This document shows positions 27,199 through 37,414 of a stretch of 64,000 nt of DNA, in pieces. The translations under genes and the position numbers were made by a program. Every line of letters begins with the position of its first letter. Position 1 is the first letter of the stretch. The stretch is from Lepidurus packardi. Its lineage: Eukaryota > Arthropoda > Branchiopoda > Notostraca > Triopsidae. Under the pieces are notes generated by a model that did no database searches, was not told the origin of the DNA, and was given only the letters and a program-made list of their open reading frames with translations. Location of the stretch: assembly GCA_023053545.1 (NCBI GenBank), contig JAKZAN010000002.1:790375-854374 (forward strand), written 5' to 3'.

Positions 27199-29802
27199 CA
27201 CAGTATAGAGGTTTCACAGTATGCTAACAGGGCTATCTTCCAATGTTAAGGTTTTCTGACGACCTTCTCGGTCCCCCGAGTAATATTCAGGTAAAAGGCC
27301 AGAAAATGAAAGGGTACATTCGCAAACCTCCCAGTGCAGTTCAAAAAAGGTCACGACGGTTTACAAAGCGCGTAATTTAAATCTATTGCTTTAAACTATG
27401 TGAGCTTAAAATAAAAGATGAATTAACTAGGTCAAAGCACAACACGTATACACATTATAGACTATTTCGCGTTACCCAGGTTGCACCACGAGGAGGCAGT
27501 CTATTTTGCAACCCATACATAGGTGTTTTATAGTATACAGGTTTAACCCCATATACTATAAAATACCCATGTATATTAATGTCTATATGTGTTGTTATGA
27601 CTATTTATGTCTATATACGAGTTATCCATTACATTGGTACTTTTCAACTATTCCTAAATGTTACTAACTTTTGCAAGTTTAGTATTTTTCTTAACACGTT
27701 TAACTACGGCTCTTTCTGCTACAGCTACATTTTCTTCTTTAAGTGTATAGTAAATCCTAACTCGAACGAACAAATTAAAAAAATAATCAACTGGAAAAGC
27801 TTCGCATGTCAATTCCGATAAACCAAGCACTTTAAGTTTAGCAACAATAACACTAACTATCCCTGGCTCACAAAAGGATTCCTGATAAGTTTCCTGAAAA
27901 GCGGACTCACACTTAAAAAGATACTGAATAAAGGCCTCGCTAGTGACTATTAAGCTTCCACATGAAGGTCGCTTACTGTACGCCCTTTCCTCGGTGTACG
28001 TATGAGCGGATGCTGGGTTACACTGTACAGTACGAGACTTGCAAAACTGACAATCATGGCGCTGAAAAATTTACGCAAAAATACCCAACAACGTAAACAA
28101 AACCCGTCTCCTCTAACTCGTCCGGATGCCACTCAACTTCTTCTCTTAGCGCCTCTGTTCCCTCGCGAAATTTGGCGTTTTCTTGAAAATCTTCTAAAGA
28201 CAAAAGCGGAACGGAAGACCGAGTCTGAAGAACTCCTAGTAATTCACAATTACCTGAACTATTGTCAGACATCCGCTGAATCTTGGCTAACAAATTCTTC
28301 TTGTACAGGTTAAGGAATCGAAGTGGTGTAGGGTTGCAGGAAAGCCCACCGCTCGCTCTAATGCTACCAAACAAATGTTCTAAGTTGTCCTGGTTGAAGT
28401 TTCTTAAGCGGAGATTGTCAATCATATTGTTTTTATATAAATGCCTAACTAAACCCTTGACAGCATTAACCGATAACAGCCAGCCATTTACACATTTAAT
28501 ACGCTTCGTGACATTCTTACCAGCCTTAGAAATAGCTTTAATGGAACGCAGAAAGTTTGAAAGCTTCTGAAGTGTTATCCAGTGAGCGCTACTAAAAACA
28601 GTGGGGATGAAAATTGGACGTCGCAAAGCTTTGCGATCAACAGATGACAAACCATTAAAAATATCAAACAAACTGTCGAAATTTAAAAGGAACTCTGCGG
28701 TTTGAAGAGCTTGAACCGGTAGCTTGTTAAACCGAACTAAAGTTCGGATTCCTGCGGCAACAGTATGACTGCAAACCTGCGAAGCTAGTTTAACCTTCAT
28801 CTTCAGAAAACTAGTTGTGTTAATATGCTGTAGAGTTAACTTCCTAGCTAAACGGAATTTTTGTTTACGATCTATTTCAAAAAATCTACGTAAGTGACCC
28901 CACTTTGCTACGTTAATTTTGCCCGAACCGAATACCATGTAATACTTAATGAGGTTGTTTCTGATACTTTTTAACAAGTGGGGTGCGTCGGAAAGAAAAA
29001 AGACATTTTTAGAATTGTGTAAGAAAAAGGGCTTAAGAAGAGATACTCCCATGTTCCTAGCAGCTTTCTGGTTGTTGGGACCCTGGTCACAAACTGTCGC
29101 TATAACCTCGCTATAACCTCGCTCGTAGCACTTAGCTAAAATTTATATTACCGAAATGAAAACTTAATGAAAAAGTTTAATTTAATTAAACCGTAATTCG
29201 TCTTGAAAAAAAGAGAAATTACAGAGTCGTGTTAAGAAAACGGTAAAAATCTGCTTTGAAAGAAATTGCGAGTGCTGTGAAATTGCGAGTGCTGTGAGTG
29301 CTGTGTTGCGAGCTCTGTGAAATTTGCAACAAACGGCACGGAAGCGCAATAGCAATTGCTGACGAGTTGATGAGACGACGCTATTTATATGAAATTAAAA
29401 ACAGTAGAACGTAGCAAGTGCTTGTCTTTCTTTGCGGATTAGCAAGCAATGCGAAGTGAAAGACTTTTACCGTAAGACTTTAATACCAAGATCCAGCATA
29501 ATCATTTCCGGGAGAAAAACTTTCAAAATCGCGCAATGCTAGTCGAATCTTACGTCAGCCCCAAACTCCCTCGAGAGAAAGGTCACCAGTCCCCCGTTTT
29601 GTGAATGTTTTGTTCTCTTTTCGAACCCTTCTTGTAGTAGATTTGGAATGCCTACTTCTGGGGTAGGATGGGCAAGTCTGTGAATCCATCCCTCCTATGT
29701 TCCTTGTTACCTCCACATCCTCTTGAGACCGAGAAAATCGTGTTAATCCCTTTACACTGGAAGATACCCCCAGTTACCATACTGTGAAACCTTTATACTG
29801 TG
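27199..29802 (-). mobile_element. P-type DNA transposon with 8-bp target duplication
   Basis: The element is 2604 bases long. The ends are related inverted repeats: CACAGTATAGAGGTTTCACA on the left and, reversed, CACAGTATAAAGGTTTCACA on the right. ATTAGCAC flanks both sides (27191-27198; 29803-29810), the 8-bp duplication expected of P elements. The interior contains a partial P transposase on the minus strand. Relatives are at 26130-26254, 47743-48547 and 60451-61003. Confidence 0.92.
28054..29143 (-). pseudogene. P-element transposase, C-terminal part
   Basis: The frame opens with VCDQGPNN, a conserved P transposase motif, then continues LLKPFFLHN, FFLSDAPHLLKSIRNNLI and FNQDNLEHLFGSIRASGG. 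The last holds the catalytic Glu region, followed by CNPTPLRFL. It ends with VVGYFCVNFSAP, where the usual VAGF...Cys box would come, so the C-terminus has decayed. The THAP domain and the first catalytic Asp are missing. Sequence upstream of 29143 has no good frame. Confidence 0.85.
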
Positions 29803-29848
29803 ATTAGCACCCTCACACTCTAACAAACAGCTAACAAAACAATGCTTG

Positions 29849-31189
29849 TCACAACAAAACAAATAACAAACAACTTCTACAACACAACGAACAAAAATTA
29901 TGCCACAATTTCTGCATTAGGTCCATAAGGATGTTGATGTTCTCCTGTTGTTCTTTGTGGTAAGCCGGCTTGATGTTTGCTAGGAGGTTGAAAAGTGTGG
30001 CATCTAGTGGTAAATTGAAACTGCGGATAAGTTGATAGGATGCTGGTAGCTTAGTTGCATTGGCTGGAGCCCACTCGGTTCCGTTGTATCGGTACACCGC
30101 GCCATTGAAGTTTACGAGACCGTTCTGCCAAAAACAGTTTTTGAAGGTGTAAAGTGTAAATCCATCTTTTCCAATTGTATAGTTTCCGGTTCGTGGTTGT
30201 GGTCCACAAGAGGTGATTTCCGTTGTGAAGTTGCGTATTTTAATTTCTATTTCTCTTGCCAATTGCTTTTCGCGGAAAACTGCTGAATCTTGAATGTACT
30301 GGAGATGGCCTGTTAGTCCTTCGGTGGCTGAAATATTCCGTTCCGTCTGTCGTTTTGGGCTGGGGATAGTACTGATGGGGTAGAGCTGGATGTAGTGCTT
30401 CCGCATTCCAACGACTTGTAGTACGCCGGACTTTCCGCAGTTTAAGACAGGGGTCTTTTCTACAAAAAATTCAAGTTGATTGTTATTATCCTGTACCCTG
30501 CCGTATTTGCTTGTAGTTGCAGAGTAGTAATGGGTGATGCCGAGGGCAATTGTGACGTTGGTACAGGTATTCGTTTTTGTTTGGATGTCCGTAGGCTTCC
30601 ATACTACTGTCATGTGGTTTGATGTTACGGATCCGGCATCGTATGAGGCATTTGTGGTACCAAAAGGGGTGTCAACTGAGCAGGTTGGGCATTGCTTGTG
30701 AAGCGTGATTTCTTCCATGAAGCAACTTGCGGTGGTATAAGTTTGCGTAGTCATCCAGACTGGGTCTCCTTTTGGCTGCTCGTCAAAAACCCATTTGTTT
30801 CCTTCGCGGTACATCTTGTTACCATGGCAAGTGAGCGTTTGCACCAGATGGTAACACGCGTCTGTGGAGGTGTCCATTGGTTGCTTATCCGTTATGGTGT
30901 CGTGACCTCCGAAGAAGAACGAGTCGATTTTTAGTTGTCTTTGGCATTGGCCGCAGACGTATCCTTTAAAGGTTGTTGAAGCTTCTAAATCTTTAGTTAG
31001 GGTGTAGTTCATTGTAGTAGGTGGTAGGTCGCGTTTAGGGTTACACTGTGGCATGTTGTTAAGATTGATGAAATATAAGGTTTTCGGGTTGCTACAGTTG
31101 CAGATAGTGATGTCGATGGCTAGCGTCGTCGAAAAAAATCTAGTGCTGACGAAGAAGATGAAGAAGCCGTAATATGGTGTTCGAAACAT
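29849..31189 (-). CDS. Envelope-like glycoprotein, possibly captured from a negative-strand RNA virus
   Basis: The ORF has 446 codons. The N-terminus is a signal peptide (YYGFFIFFVSTRFF...LA). The ectodomain is rich in Cys and in N-glycosylation sites (NYT, NAS, NVT, NIS, NFT, NGT). It starts ITICNCSNPKTLYFINL, a pattern I associate with glycoproteins of chuvirus-like and related class III fusion proteins. A short hydrophobic Cys-rich tail (CSLCCRSCLLFVLL) ends it. It lies downstream of a Ty3 integrase on the same strand, as an env would. It has no similarity that I can see to the F-like env at 24194. It is open throughout, but its 3' context is broken by the P insertion. Confidence 0.6.
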   Translation of the reverse strand: MFRTPYYGFFIFFVSTRFFSTTLAIDITICNCSNPKTLYFINLNNMPQCNPKRDLPPTTMNYTLTKDLEASTTFKGYVCGQCQRQLKIDSFFFGGHDTITDKQPMDTSTDACYHLVQTLTCHGNKMYREGNKWVFDEQPKGDPVWMTTQTYTTASCFMEEITLHKQCPTCSVDTPFGTTNASYDAGSVTSNHMTVVWKPTDIQTKTNTCTNVTIALGITHYYSATTSKYGRVQDNNNQLEFFVEKTPVLNCGKSGVLQVVGMRKHYIQLYPISTIPSPKRQTERNISATEGLTGHLQYIQDSAVFREKQLAREIEIKIRNFTTEITSCGPQPRTGNYTIGKDGFTLYTFKNCFWQNGLVNFNGAVYRYNGTEWAPANATKLPASYQLIRSFNLPLDATLFNLLANIKPAYHKEQQENINILMDLMQKLWHNFCSLCCRSCLLFVLL

Positions 31190-31213
31190 CTGTATTTGAA
31201 AAAAAAAAAAAAT

Positions 31214-31666
31214 TCAGTCCCAGATTTCGTTAGGCGTATCTGGGTCTGGAACTATGAATTTTGCTATTTCGCTGAAGGGGGTATTAGGGCTAGGGTTGCG
31301 ACTGCAAGGGGGGGGGGCGGTATAAGGGAGGGTTTGGTACTCTAATAAATTGCTAACAAATATGGCCGGCGCGGGAACAAAAGGTTTGGCTCTGTAGAGG
31401 CCAGCATAACGGAACCGACAAAAGAATGTTGCGTATGCGAAGGCGACAGACCGGTGAATGTGGTGCAGCTTCGAGTGTGGGCATGGTAGGAATGTGTCCT
31501 GGAGGTCGGGGTGTTCGTTACGGCATTCCTCCAGGTGTCCTATCGTGTCCCTGGTATTAATATCGTTTCCACAATATGGGCAGGTGAATTGGGTCTTCCT
31601 GTACTGAATCGGGTGGGGTGGGGTGAGTGAGATGGCTGTGCGCCTGTTTTGGTTCGAGGTGTGCAA
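31214..31666 (-). CDS. Unknown ORF between integrase and glycoprotein (C2HC motif)
   Basis: The ORF has 150 codons. Near residue 33 it has CPYCGNDINTRDTIGHLEEC, a zinc-binding-like pattern, followed by a Pro-rich tail. It ends 25 bases before the glycoprotein ORF. I do not recognise the family. It overlaps the next ORF in another frame, so the two may be one gene with a frame break near 31600. Confidence 0.5.
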   Translation of the reverse strand: MHTSNQNRRTAISLTPPHPIQYRKTQFTCPYCGNDINTRDTIGHLEECRNEHPDLQDTFLPCPHSKLHHIHRSVAFAYATFFCRFRYAGLYRAKPFVPAPAIFVSNLLEYQTLPYTAPPPCSRNPSPNTPFSEIAKFIVPDPDTPNEIWD

Positions 31667-31990
31667 CTTTGGTCTGGTGACCTACCTCCGTGCCGATAGT
31701 TTGGGGGGTGAACATGAGGACGCCCAGGTCGTTTGGTAGACCGAAGTGGTCGGGTCTTGGTAGTCCGTGGTCCGGGAGTACTTGCCGCTCGAACCCTTCC
31801 AGAAGGATTACGCTGTTTTTGTACGGGAGCGTATTAAAAGCGGTTGGTTTAGGTGGCGGGTGCACGTCCGGGTGGTCGTGTCCCAGGTTTTGTACGCTCT
31901 CATAATGCATGAGAGCGTTGGCGTACGGGCAGTCGTCCAGTATGTGGCGCATGTACGCCTTCGTTGGGATGTGATGAGCCGTCTCAGACG
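31557..31990 (-). CDS. Unknown ORF between integrase and glycoprotein (N-terminal partner)
   Basis: The frame contains AYMRHILDDCPYANALMHY, then HDHPDVHPPPKPTAF. The His/Cys/Pro composition is like that of the downstream ORF. No known domain is seen. It may be the first half of an accessory gene of the Ty3-D element. Confidence 0.4.
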
Positions 31991-32004
31991 TAAAAAAAAG
32001 AAAT

Positions 32005-32920
32005 TTAAGTATAGTTCGCCGGGGGGCGAAGAGTTGACCGATCTCTTAAAGTTACTGGTCTTAGAACATTTCCCTGAGGGGGAGTTAATGCTTGTGAAAG
32101 TTGTGACGTTGATGCTCGTGCTGTGCCGGCATTTTGAGCTCTAGTAACGGCTCTGGGTACGGGTGGAAGTGGGGGTACGGGTGAAGTTGCGGGGGGCACT
32201 GTTGGGTTTGAAATTACTAAAGGTATTGGTGGAACGATCACTTGAGGTGGCGTTACTAGTACCGGGGTTGGTTTTCGCGGAATTATAGAAAGTTGTCTTG
32301 GGGGGAAGGGGGGGGGGTGTTTCATGTAACACAGGGGTAGGGGCAGTATAGAGTGGGGGTGGGGGTTCTAAAGACCACGGGCTAGTGTCGCGGCAAGTTT
32401 TTAGTCTGCTTACGTGGACGATTTCTGTTTTTAATGTTTTCGAATTCGAACATTTACTGGAGAAGTAAACTCGATGATTCTGAAGGGACCTAGCCATTTT
32501 AAATCTGGTTTCCTAGCTAATCCAGGTTTTGTCATTGGATTATTTAAAAAGACCTTTTGACCAACAGTGTATGCTACTTCTTTTGAATTCTGATCGTAAT
32601 AGTGATTTTGATTTTCTGTTGCTATTTGAAGATTTCTACCGGCTACTTCCCATGCTGAAGTGAGGTGTGCTAACATTTCTGTTTTGTAATCTACCGCTAA
32701 TGCATAAATCTTCCGAGGTTGTGTCATTAGCGTGTCGATTGGTAGGGTAGGGTCCCTACCGTAAAGGAGGAAAAATGGGGGTTCTGAACTGGAAGATTGT
32801 AGCGATGTTCTGTATGGGATGTGCGAATCCCAATCCTGTTGTGATTTTTCAACATAATGTTTCATTAAGGAAATTAAAGTTTTATGGAACCTTTTATGTA
32901 TATTTCACCGATAATCCAGA
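32005..32920 (-). pseudogene. Ty3 element D integrase C-terminal half and Pro-rich tail
   Basis: The frame reads RFHKTLISLMKHYV, QQDWDSHIPYRTS, PFFLLYGRDPTLP, then GQKVFLNNP...KWLGPFRIIEF (the GPY/F module). A frame change near 32440 continues to SKTLKTEIVHVSRLK and a long Pro-rich tail (PPPFPPRQ...VTRAQNAG). It is cut on the upstream side by the hAT element at about 32950; RT and RNase H of the same element resume at 35112. Confidence 0.85.
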
Positions 32921-32954
32921 ACGGGTTAATAGCGGCGTGCGGAGAGTTGATCCA

Positions 32955-34439
32955 GCAGGCTATGGTCAGGAACATTAGCGCAAGCTTGCTTCTCTATTCT
33001 CGCTGACGAAACAGCGGACATTTCTAACATTGAACAGCTTTCAATTTGTATTCGTTACTTAGCAAGTGGCAACCTGCAAGAAGATTTTCTAGGCTTTGTT
33101 CACGTTGATGACTTAACAGGGCAGGGTCTTGCTAATGCTATCCTCCAGTACTTCGAAAATCTCGGATTAGAAATGCATAAGCTTGTCGGACAGGGCTACG
33201 ATGGGGCTGCCTCAATGAGTGGCCATCTCAGGGGTGTCCAAGCTATCATACGCGAGAAGTACAAAAAAGCAACTTGTCTGCACTGCAGTGCACACAGCTT
33301 AAATTTAGTTATATCTTCAGCCTGCTCGATCGCAGCTATTAAACAATGCTCTGGAATGTTGTCACTTATCTGTAATTTTTTCGGCTCCTCGCCTCTTCGT
33401 ACTCAAGTCCTGAGACAGAAAATTCAGCAGTTTATGCCCGATAACCGTAAGCAAAGTCTGGTCAACCTTTGTGAAACCAGGTGGGTGGAGCGCCACGATG
33501 CCGTTATCCGCCTTCTCGAGCTTTACGATCCTACGATCCCTCGAATATCTAGAACAAAATGCAAGCAACGCCGAGACTTCTGCGAAAGCTGTACAGTTGT
33601 TGGATGCTATGCATCAAAGTCAATTCATCGTCACTCTTCATGTCGCTAGAGAACTCTTTTCTCTTACGCTTCCTCTTTGTAAAGTTCTCCAGTCTACTGA
33701 CTGTGACTTAGCGGATGCTTGCAAACACGTTGAAACGGTCTTGAGCAGGGTCAAGGAAATGCGACAGAATGCAGACACCTCTTTCACTTCGATCCTTAGC
33801 GATTCGAAGAGCTTAGCTGCTAAGTTAGGCATTGAAATGACTCATCCGCGTACAAGAGGCAAGTTAAGTACAGACAATGACTCAAGCTTAAATGATTTCT
33901 ACAGAAGAACGGTTTTCATTCTGTTCCTTGATCATTTTATAGGCAAGCTTGAACGACGATTTATTGTTCATCAGAGTCTCCTTTCTTCGCTTAGCTCGAT
34001 AATCCCCTAAAAAATTACAGGAGCAGAAATCTCGCAACTTGATTCGAAATCTTTAGAAGATTTGTGTGGTGACATTCTTCGCGAAGCAGATTGCTTAAAG
34101 CAAGAGATTGCTCTCTGGCGTTCAAAGTGGGAAAATATTCCACAAGTCGATAGGCCATCTTCTGCATTGACTGCACTTCAGGCATGTAATCCGGCATACT
34201 TTCCGAATGTTTCTCTTTTGCTTGCAGTTATCGTCACATGGCCGGTTAGTACGGCGACAGCGGAAAGAAGTTTTTCGAGCCTGAGAAGGCTAAAAACATG
34301 GTTGAGAAGCTCAACCGGAGAGGACAGACTAACAGGCCTAGCTCTTCTGTCTGTACACAGAACTGTTCCTCTCTGTTCTGAAGAAGTTATAAATGTATTT
34401 GCAGGGAAGAAAAATCGTCGTTTAGATTTCGTCTTGTAA
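32955..34439 (+). pseudogene. hAT transposase (element 1), N-terminally truncated
   Basis: The plus strand opens with FSILADETADISNIEQLS (first catalytic Asp), then GQGYDGAASMSG (second Asp) and CLHCSAHSLNLV. Frames change near 33500 and 34010. The C-terminal frame has VSTATAERSFSSLRRLKTWLRSS, the hAT dimerisation motif with the catalytic Glu nearby. This resembles the transposase family behind the THAP0/P52rIPK and ZMYM-like proteins. BED finger and N-terminus are absent. It is one of few plus-strand elements in the first 44 kb. Confidence 0.85.
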
Positions 34440-34440
34440 C

Positions 34441-35061
34441 TTTCTTTTTGAGAATCAACAATAGCTTTTGCGGATGGCTCTTTTATTTTGACATTCTATT
34501 TATAATATGTATTACTTAGTATGGTATTTTAACATAACAGTACTAGAAGCTTCATATTTCTCGTTAGTAGTAATTTATGGCAAATAATTATATTGGTAAC
34601 ATTACCTAGTTGTCGTTATTAAACTACTTTCATAATTTTCTGCATTTTTTATTTTGTTTATGACAATTTACACTATTATTTAAATTTATGTGTTTATATT
34701 AATATTATGTTTTTGCAAAATAGTGCAGTTCATGTTTATAAATGTTACACTCATTAGCAAGTTAATTTTATTTAAATTTATTGCCGCTGACGTCGACTCC
34801 TCCTAGTGGTGGCGGTGGGAAACACCTCTGCGACACGGGTTAAATACGATGAAACCAACCGGATATTACCTCCGTAAGGTGTAACATGAACCAACGTCAC
34901 AGTGGCAGGCTAAACGTCGACAAAAAAACTCTCGCTAGTTTGAATGTGAAAATTAACTTTATGTGTATATAGTTATTGTCTAACTCTCTACATTCTATAT
35001 GGAAAACTTGATAGATTAAGATGGTATACGAAAAAAATAGGATTTCAAGTTCTCGGGTTAA
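34441..35061. other. AT-rich 3' region of hAT element 1
   Basis: Non-coding, AT-rich sequence after the transposase stop, probably the 3' end of the element. No ORF of interest. Confidence 0.5.
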
Positions 35062-35094
<33 letters not shown>

Positions 35095-35111
35095 TCCTGG
35101 GTACGGGCCTG
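35062..35111. repeat. Transposon terminus with 25-C run
   Basis: A run of 25 C is followed by GAAAAAAATCCTGGGTACGGGCC and then TG. The reverse strand starts CAGGCCCGTACCCAGG, which is shaped like a DNA-transposon terminal repeat starting with CAG. It cuts into the Ty3-D RNase H ORF, adding a spurious RTQDFFRGG tail. It is probably the right end of the insertion that includes hAT element 1. Confidence 0.65.
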
Positions 35112-35264
35112 GTCACAAGCATCTGTGTAAAGTATGAATGGTATTGAAATATCTGGGTAAGCTAAAATAGGGCTACTCATAAGTAATTCTTTTAAAGTGG
35201 TAAAAGCTGAATGTTCTTTGTCTGTCCAGTTAAATTTTATGTGTTTCTTAGTTAGTTTATTCAA
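35112..35264 (-). pseudogene. Ty3 element D RNase H start
   Basis: The frame encodes FNWTDKEHSAFTTLKELL...LYTDACDQ, the RT-RNase H connection and the first RNase H Asp. It stops at the transposon terminus at 35111. It is separated from the RT ORF by a frame change near 35270. Confidence 0.8.
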
Positions 35265-35272
35265 CGGTCTTG

Positions 35273-36226
35273 CTATACGCGCGTAGTCTTTGATAATCGC
35301 CTGTAGTATCCTGCTAAGCCTAGGAAGGAACGATTTTCCTTTACGGATCTTGGTGTCGGGTAGACGGCTGAAATCTTTTCTGGGTCAGGTTGAACTCCTT
35401 CCGCGGAGACAATGTGACCTAGATATTTAACTAAAGGTTTGCAAAAATTACATTTCTTGGCTTTTAGTTTTAAGCCTGCGGCTCGTAGTCTAGAAAAAAT
35501 TTCGCGGAGGTGAACAATGTGTTCCGGGAACGTTTTGGTAAAAACTATAATGTCGTCTAAGTATACTAACACGTTCTCAAGTCTATTCTCGGCGGCGAGA
35601 ATTTTATCCATTAGCCTTTGAAAAGTTGCTGGGGCATTAGATAACCCAAAAGGTAAACAATTAAACTCGTAATGACCAAAATTTGTCGTAAATGCTGTCT
35701 TGTACTTATCTTCCCCTGCTACCTCAACTTGCCAATATCCTGATGCTAAGTCCATAACTGAAAAATAACGTGCTTTGCCTAACTTATCCAAGGTATCGTC
35801 GATTCGTGGTAAAGGGTACACATCTCTCCTTGTAACTGCATTAATTTTACGAAAATCTACGCAAAACCTTTGTGTACCATCTTTCTTTTTAACTAAAACT
35901 ACTGGTGCTCCCCAAGGAGAGGAAGAAGTTCTAATGATATCTCTATGTAACATTTCGTCCACATGCTGCCTAATAACTATTTTTTGTGCTTCTGGCGCTC
36001 TGTACGGACGCTGGTAGATAGGATTGGAACCTCTGGTTCGAATGGTATGTTTAACAAGTTTTGTACGGCCTAAATCGTTATCATCTTTTGCAAAAATATC
36101 CCGAAATTCAATTAATAATTTTAATAGCTCATCCCTGTGCGAAGGGGTAACATTAGACAGATCGAAGTTTTCGAGTAACGGATACTCTGTACTTGGAAGC
36201 GAGTGCACTGCTGCAATCACGGACAC
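35273..36226 (-). pseudogene. Ty3 element D reverse transcriptase
   Basis: The 317-codon frame contains the full RT palm: SSPWGAPVVLVKKKDGTQRF, FSVMDLASGYWQV (first Asp), FNCLPFGLSNAPATFQRLMD and VLVYLDDIIVF (YLDD). LGHIVSAEGV and FLGLAGYYRR follow. All catalytic residues are present. Frame changes on both sides separate it from protease and RNase H. Confidence 0.92.
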
Positions 36227-36231
36227 TGGCG

Positions 36232-36900
36232 TTACAAACTCTTCCTATAACTGTGTTTCGTTTCAACACAACATCGTTTCAACACAACATCGTTAGGACC
36301 ATTATTCCAAAACGAGACTGGGATTTTACCGCATCCCTTTCCTATTACGATTGCTGGTTCGCTACAAACGAATTCGTCGTCTAGCTGAACAGGCTCAGAA
36401 ATAATTTCCGCTCCATGCGAGTTATCGTGCTCGGATTTGGCAGTAGCAATGACTCTACTGTACGCGGGTATTTTCACTTGCTTATGCAGTTGCACTCTGG
36501 AACTGTTCCTTGCAAGGCCTACCACATTAATCTCTTTCTGCATGCTTATTTCCATTGACGCGCCGTCAATAACTATGCTCTGGCTCTGAATCGCATCCAT
36601 ACCGAGGATGATGTCGTGAGCTAACACTTCTGCTACGTAACATTCAGCTTTGAATTTACGGCCTTGAATTTCAAAAGGTAATTCATAACAACCGAAGACA
36701 TTAAAAGGTTCTCTCTACTGATTACTGATTACTGTTACTGATTTCAAGATTGTATCAGTTTGAACTGGCTTTCCTGCAATGTCCGGTGTCAGCAAATTAA
36801 ACGCTTGCTTATTCATAACTGTAACGCCTGCACCTGTGTCAACTAAACATCTAAATGGGATTGATCCTATTGTCACGGTCTAATTTTGCCAGGGCATCAA
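36232..36900 (-). pseudogene. Ty3 element D protease region
   Basis: The minus strand encodes FRCLVDTGAGVTVMN (DTGA active site, near 36840) and then, in the frame from 36627, HDIILGMDAIQ, the usual end of Ty3 protease. A stop or frame change near 36715 lies between the two. A linker of about 100 residues leads towards RT. Confidence 0.8.
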
Positions 36901-36975
36901 TCTTGCAAGGGATTAGAGTAATGTTCGGGAAAGGTGATTTATAGAACTGTATTTGGGAAAATTACAGTGGTAAAG

Positions 36976-37236
36976 TTAGGAGGACAAACACTCCTCACAG
37001 CTGCTACAATAGTTGCAGTTCTTGATCTTGTCTTTTAGGTCAGTCACGAAGTCATCGATGGCTTCTCCTGGGCGCTGGCATTGCCGATTAAACGTGTAGC
37101 GTTCGAATGTCTCATTGATAGTTCCCTTGACAAAGATGTTTAATGCATCCACGATGCCTTGAGCCGACTCATCCGCTGCCACCTTCAGACCATTGTAAGC
37201 CTTTAAAACGTCGTCGCTAAAACAGGAACGCAGCAC
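36976..37236 (-). pseudogene. Ty3 element D gag fragment
   Basis: About 86 codons match the capsid region of Ty3 gag: YTFNRQCQRPGEAIDDFVTDLKD followed by CNYC. The zinc knuckles and the N-terminus are missing or lie in other frames. It is followed by protease on the same strand. Confidence 0.75.
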
Positions 37237-37404
37237 AGGTCTGTCGGCAAGTCTAATTTCGGGGGCTTTATACCCGGAACTGAAACACTACCTTGCCTTT
37301 GACTGTTCGATCGTGTACCCTGGGCCATTTTCTTTACGAATAATAACTTTCTGACGATAGGTGCTTCGGATATTCGCGAAAATTCACTCTATTTACTTCA
37401 GGCA

Positions 37405-37414
37405 GGCTGCGCCA
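37405..37414 (-). other. Primer-binding site of Ty3 element D (tRNA-Ser type)
   Basis: The minus strand reads TGGCGCAGCC. It is complementary to the last ten bases (CCA included) of the tRNA-Ser found at 1558-1643. The next two bases do not both match. It directly follows sequence ending ATAACA, suitable as an LTR end. Confidence 0.65.

Noticed and set aside
27169-29090. The 11-mer CCTGGTCACAA at three places as a possible target or att site
   Set aside because: In two of them it encodes CDQ of unrelated proteins (P transposase, RNase H); the third is chance.
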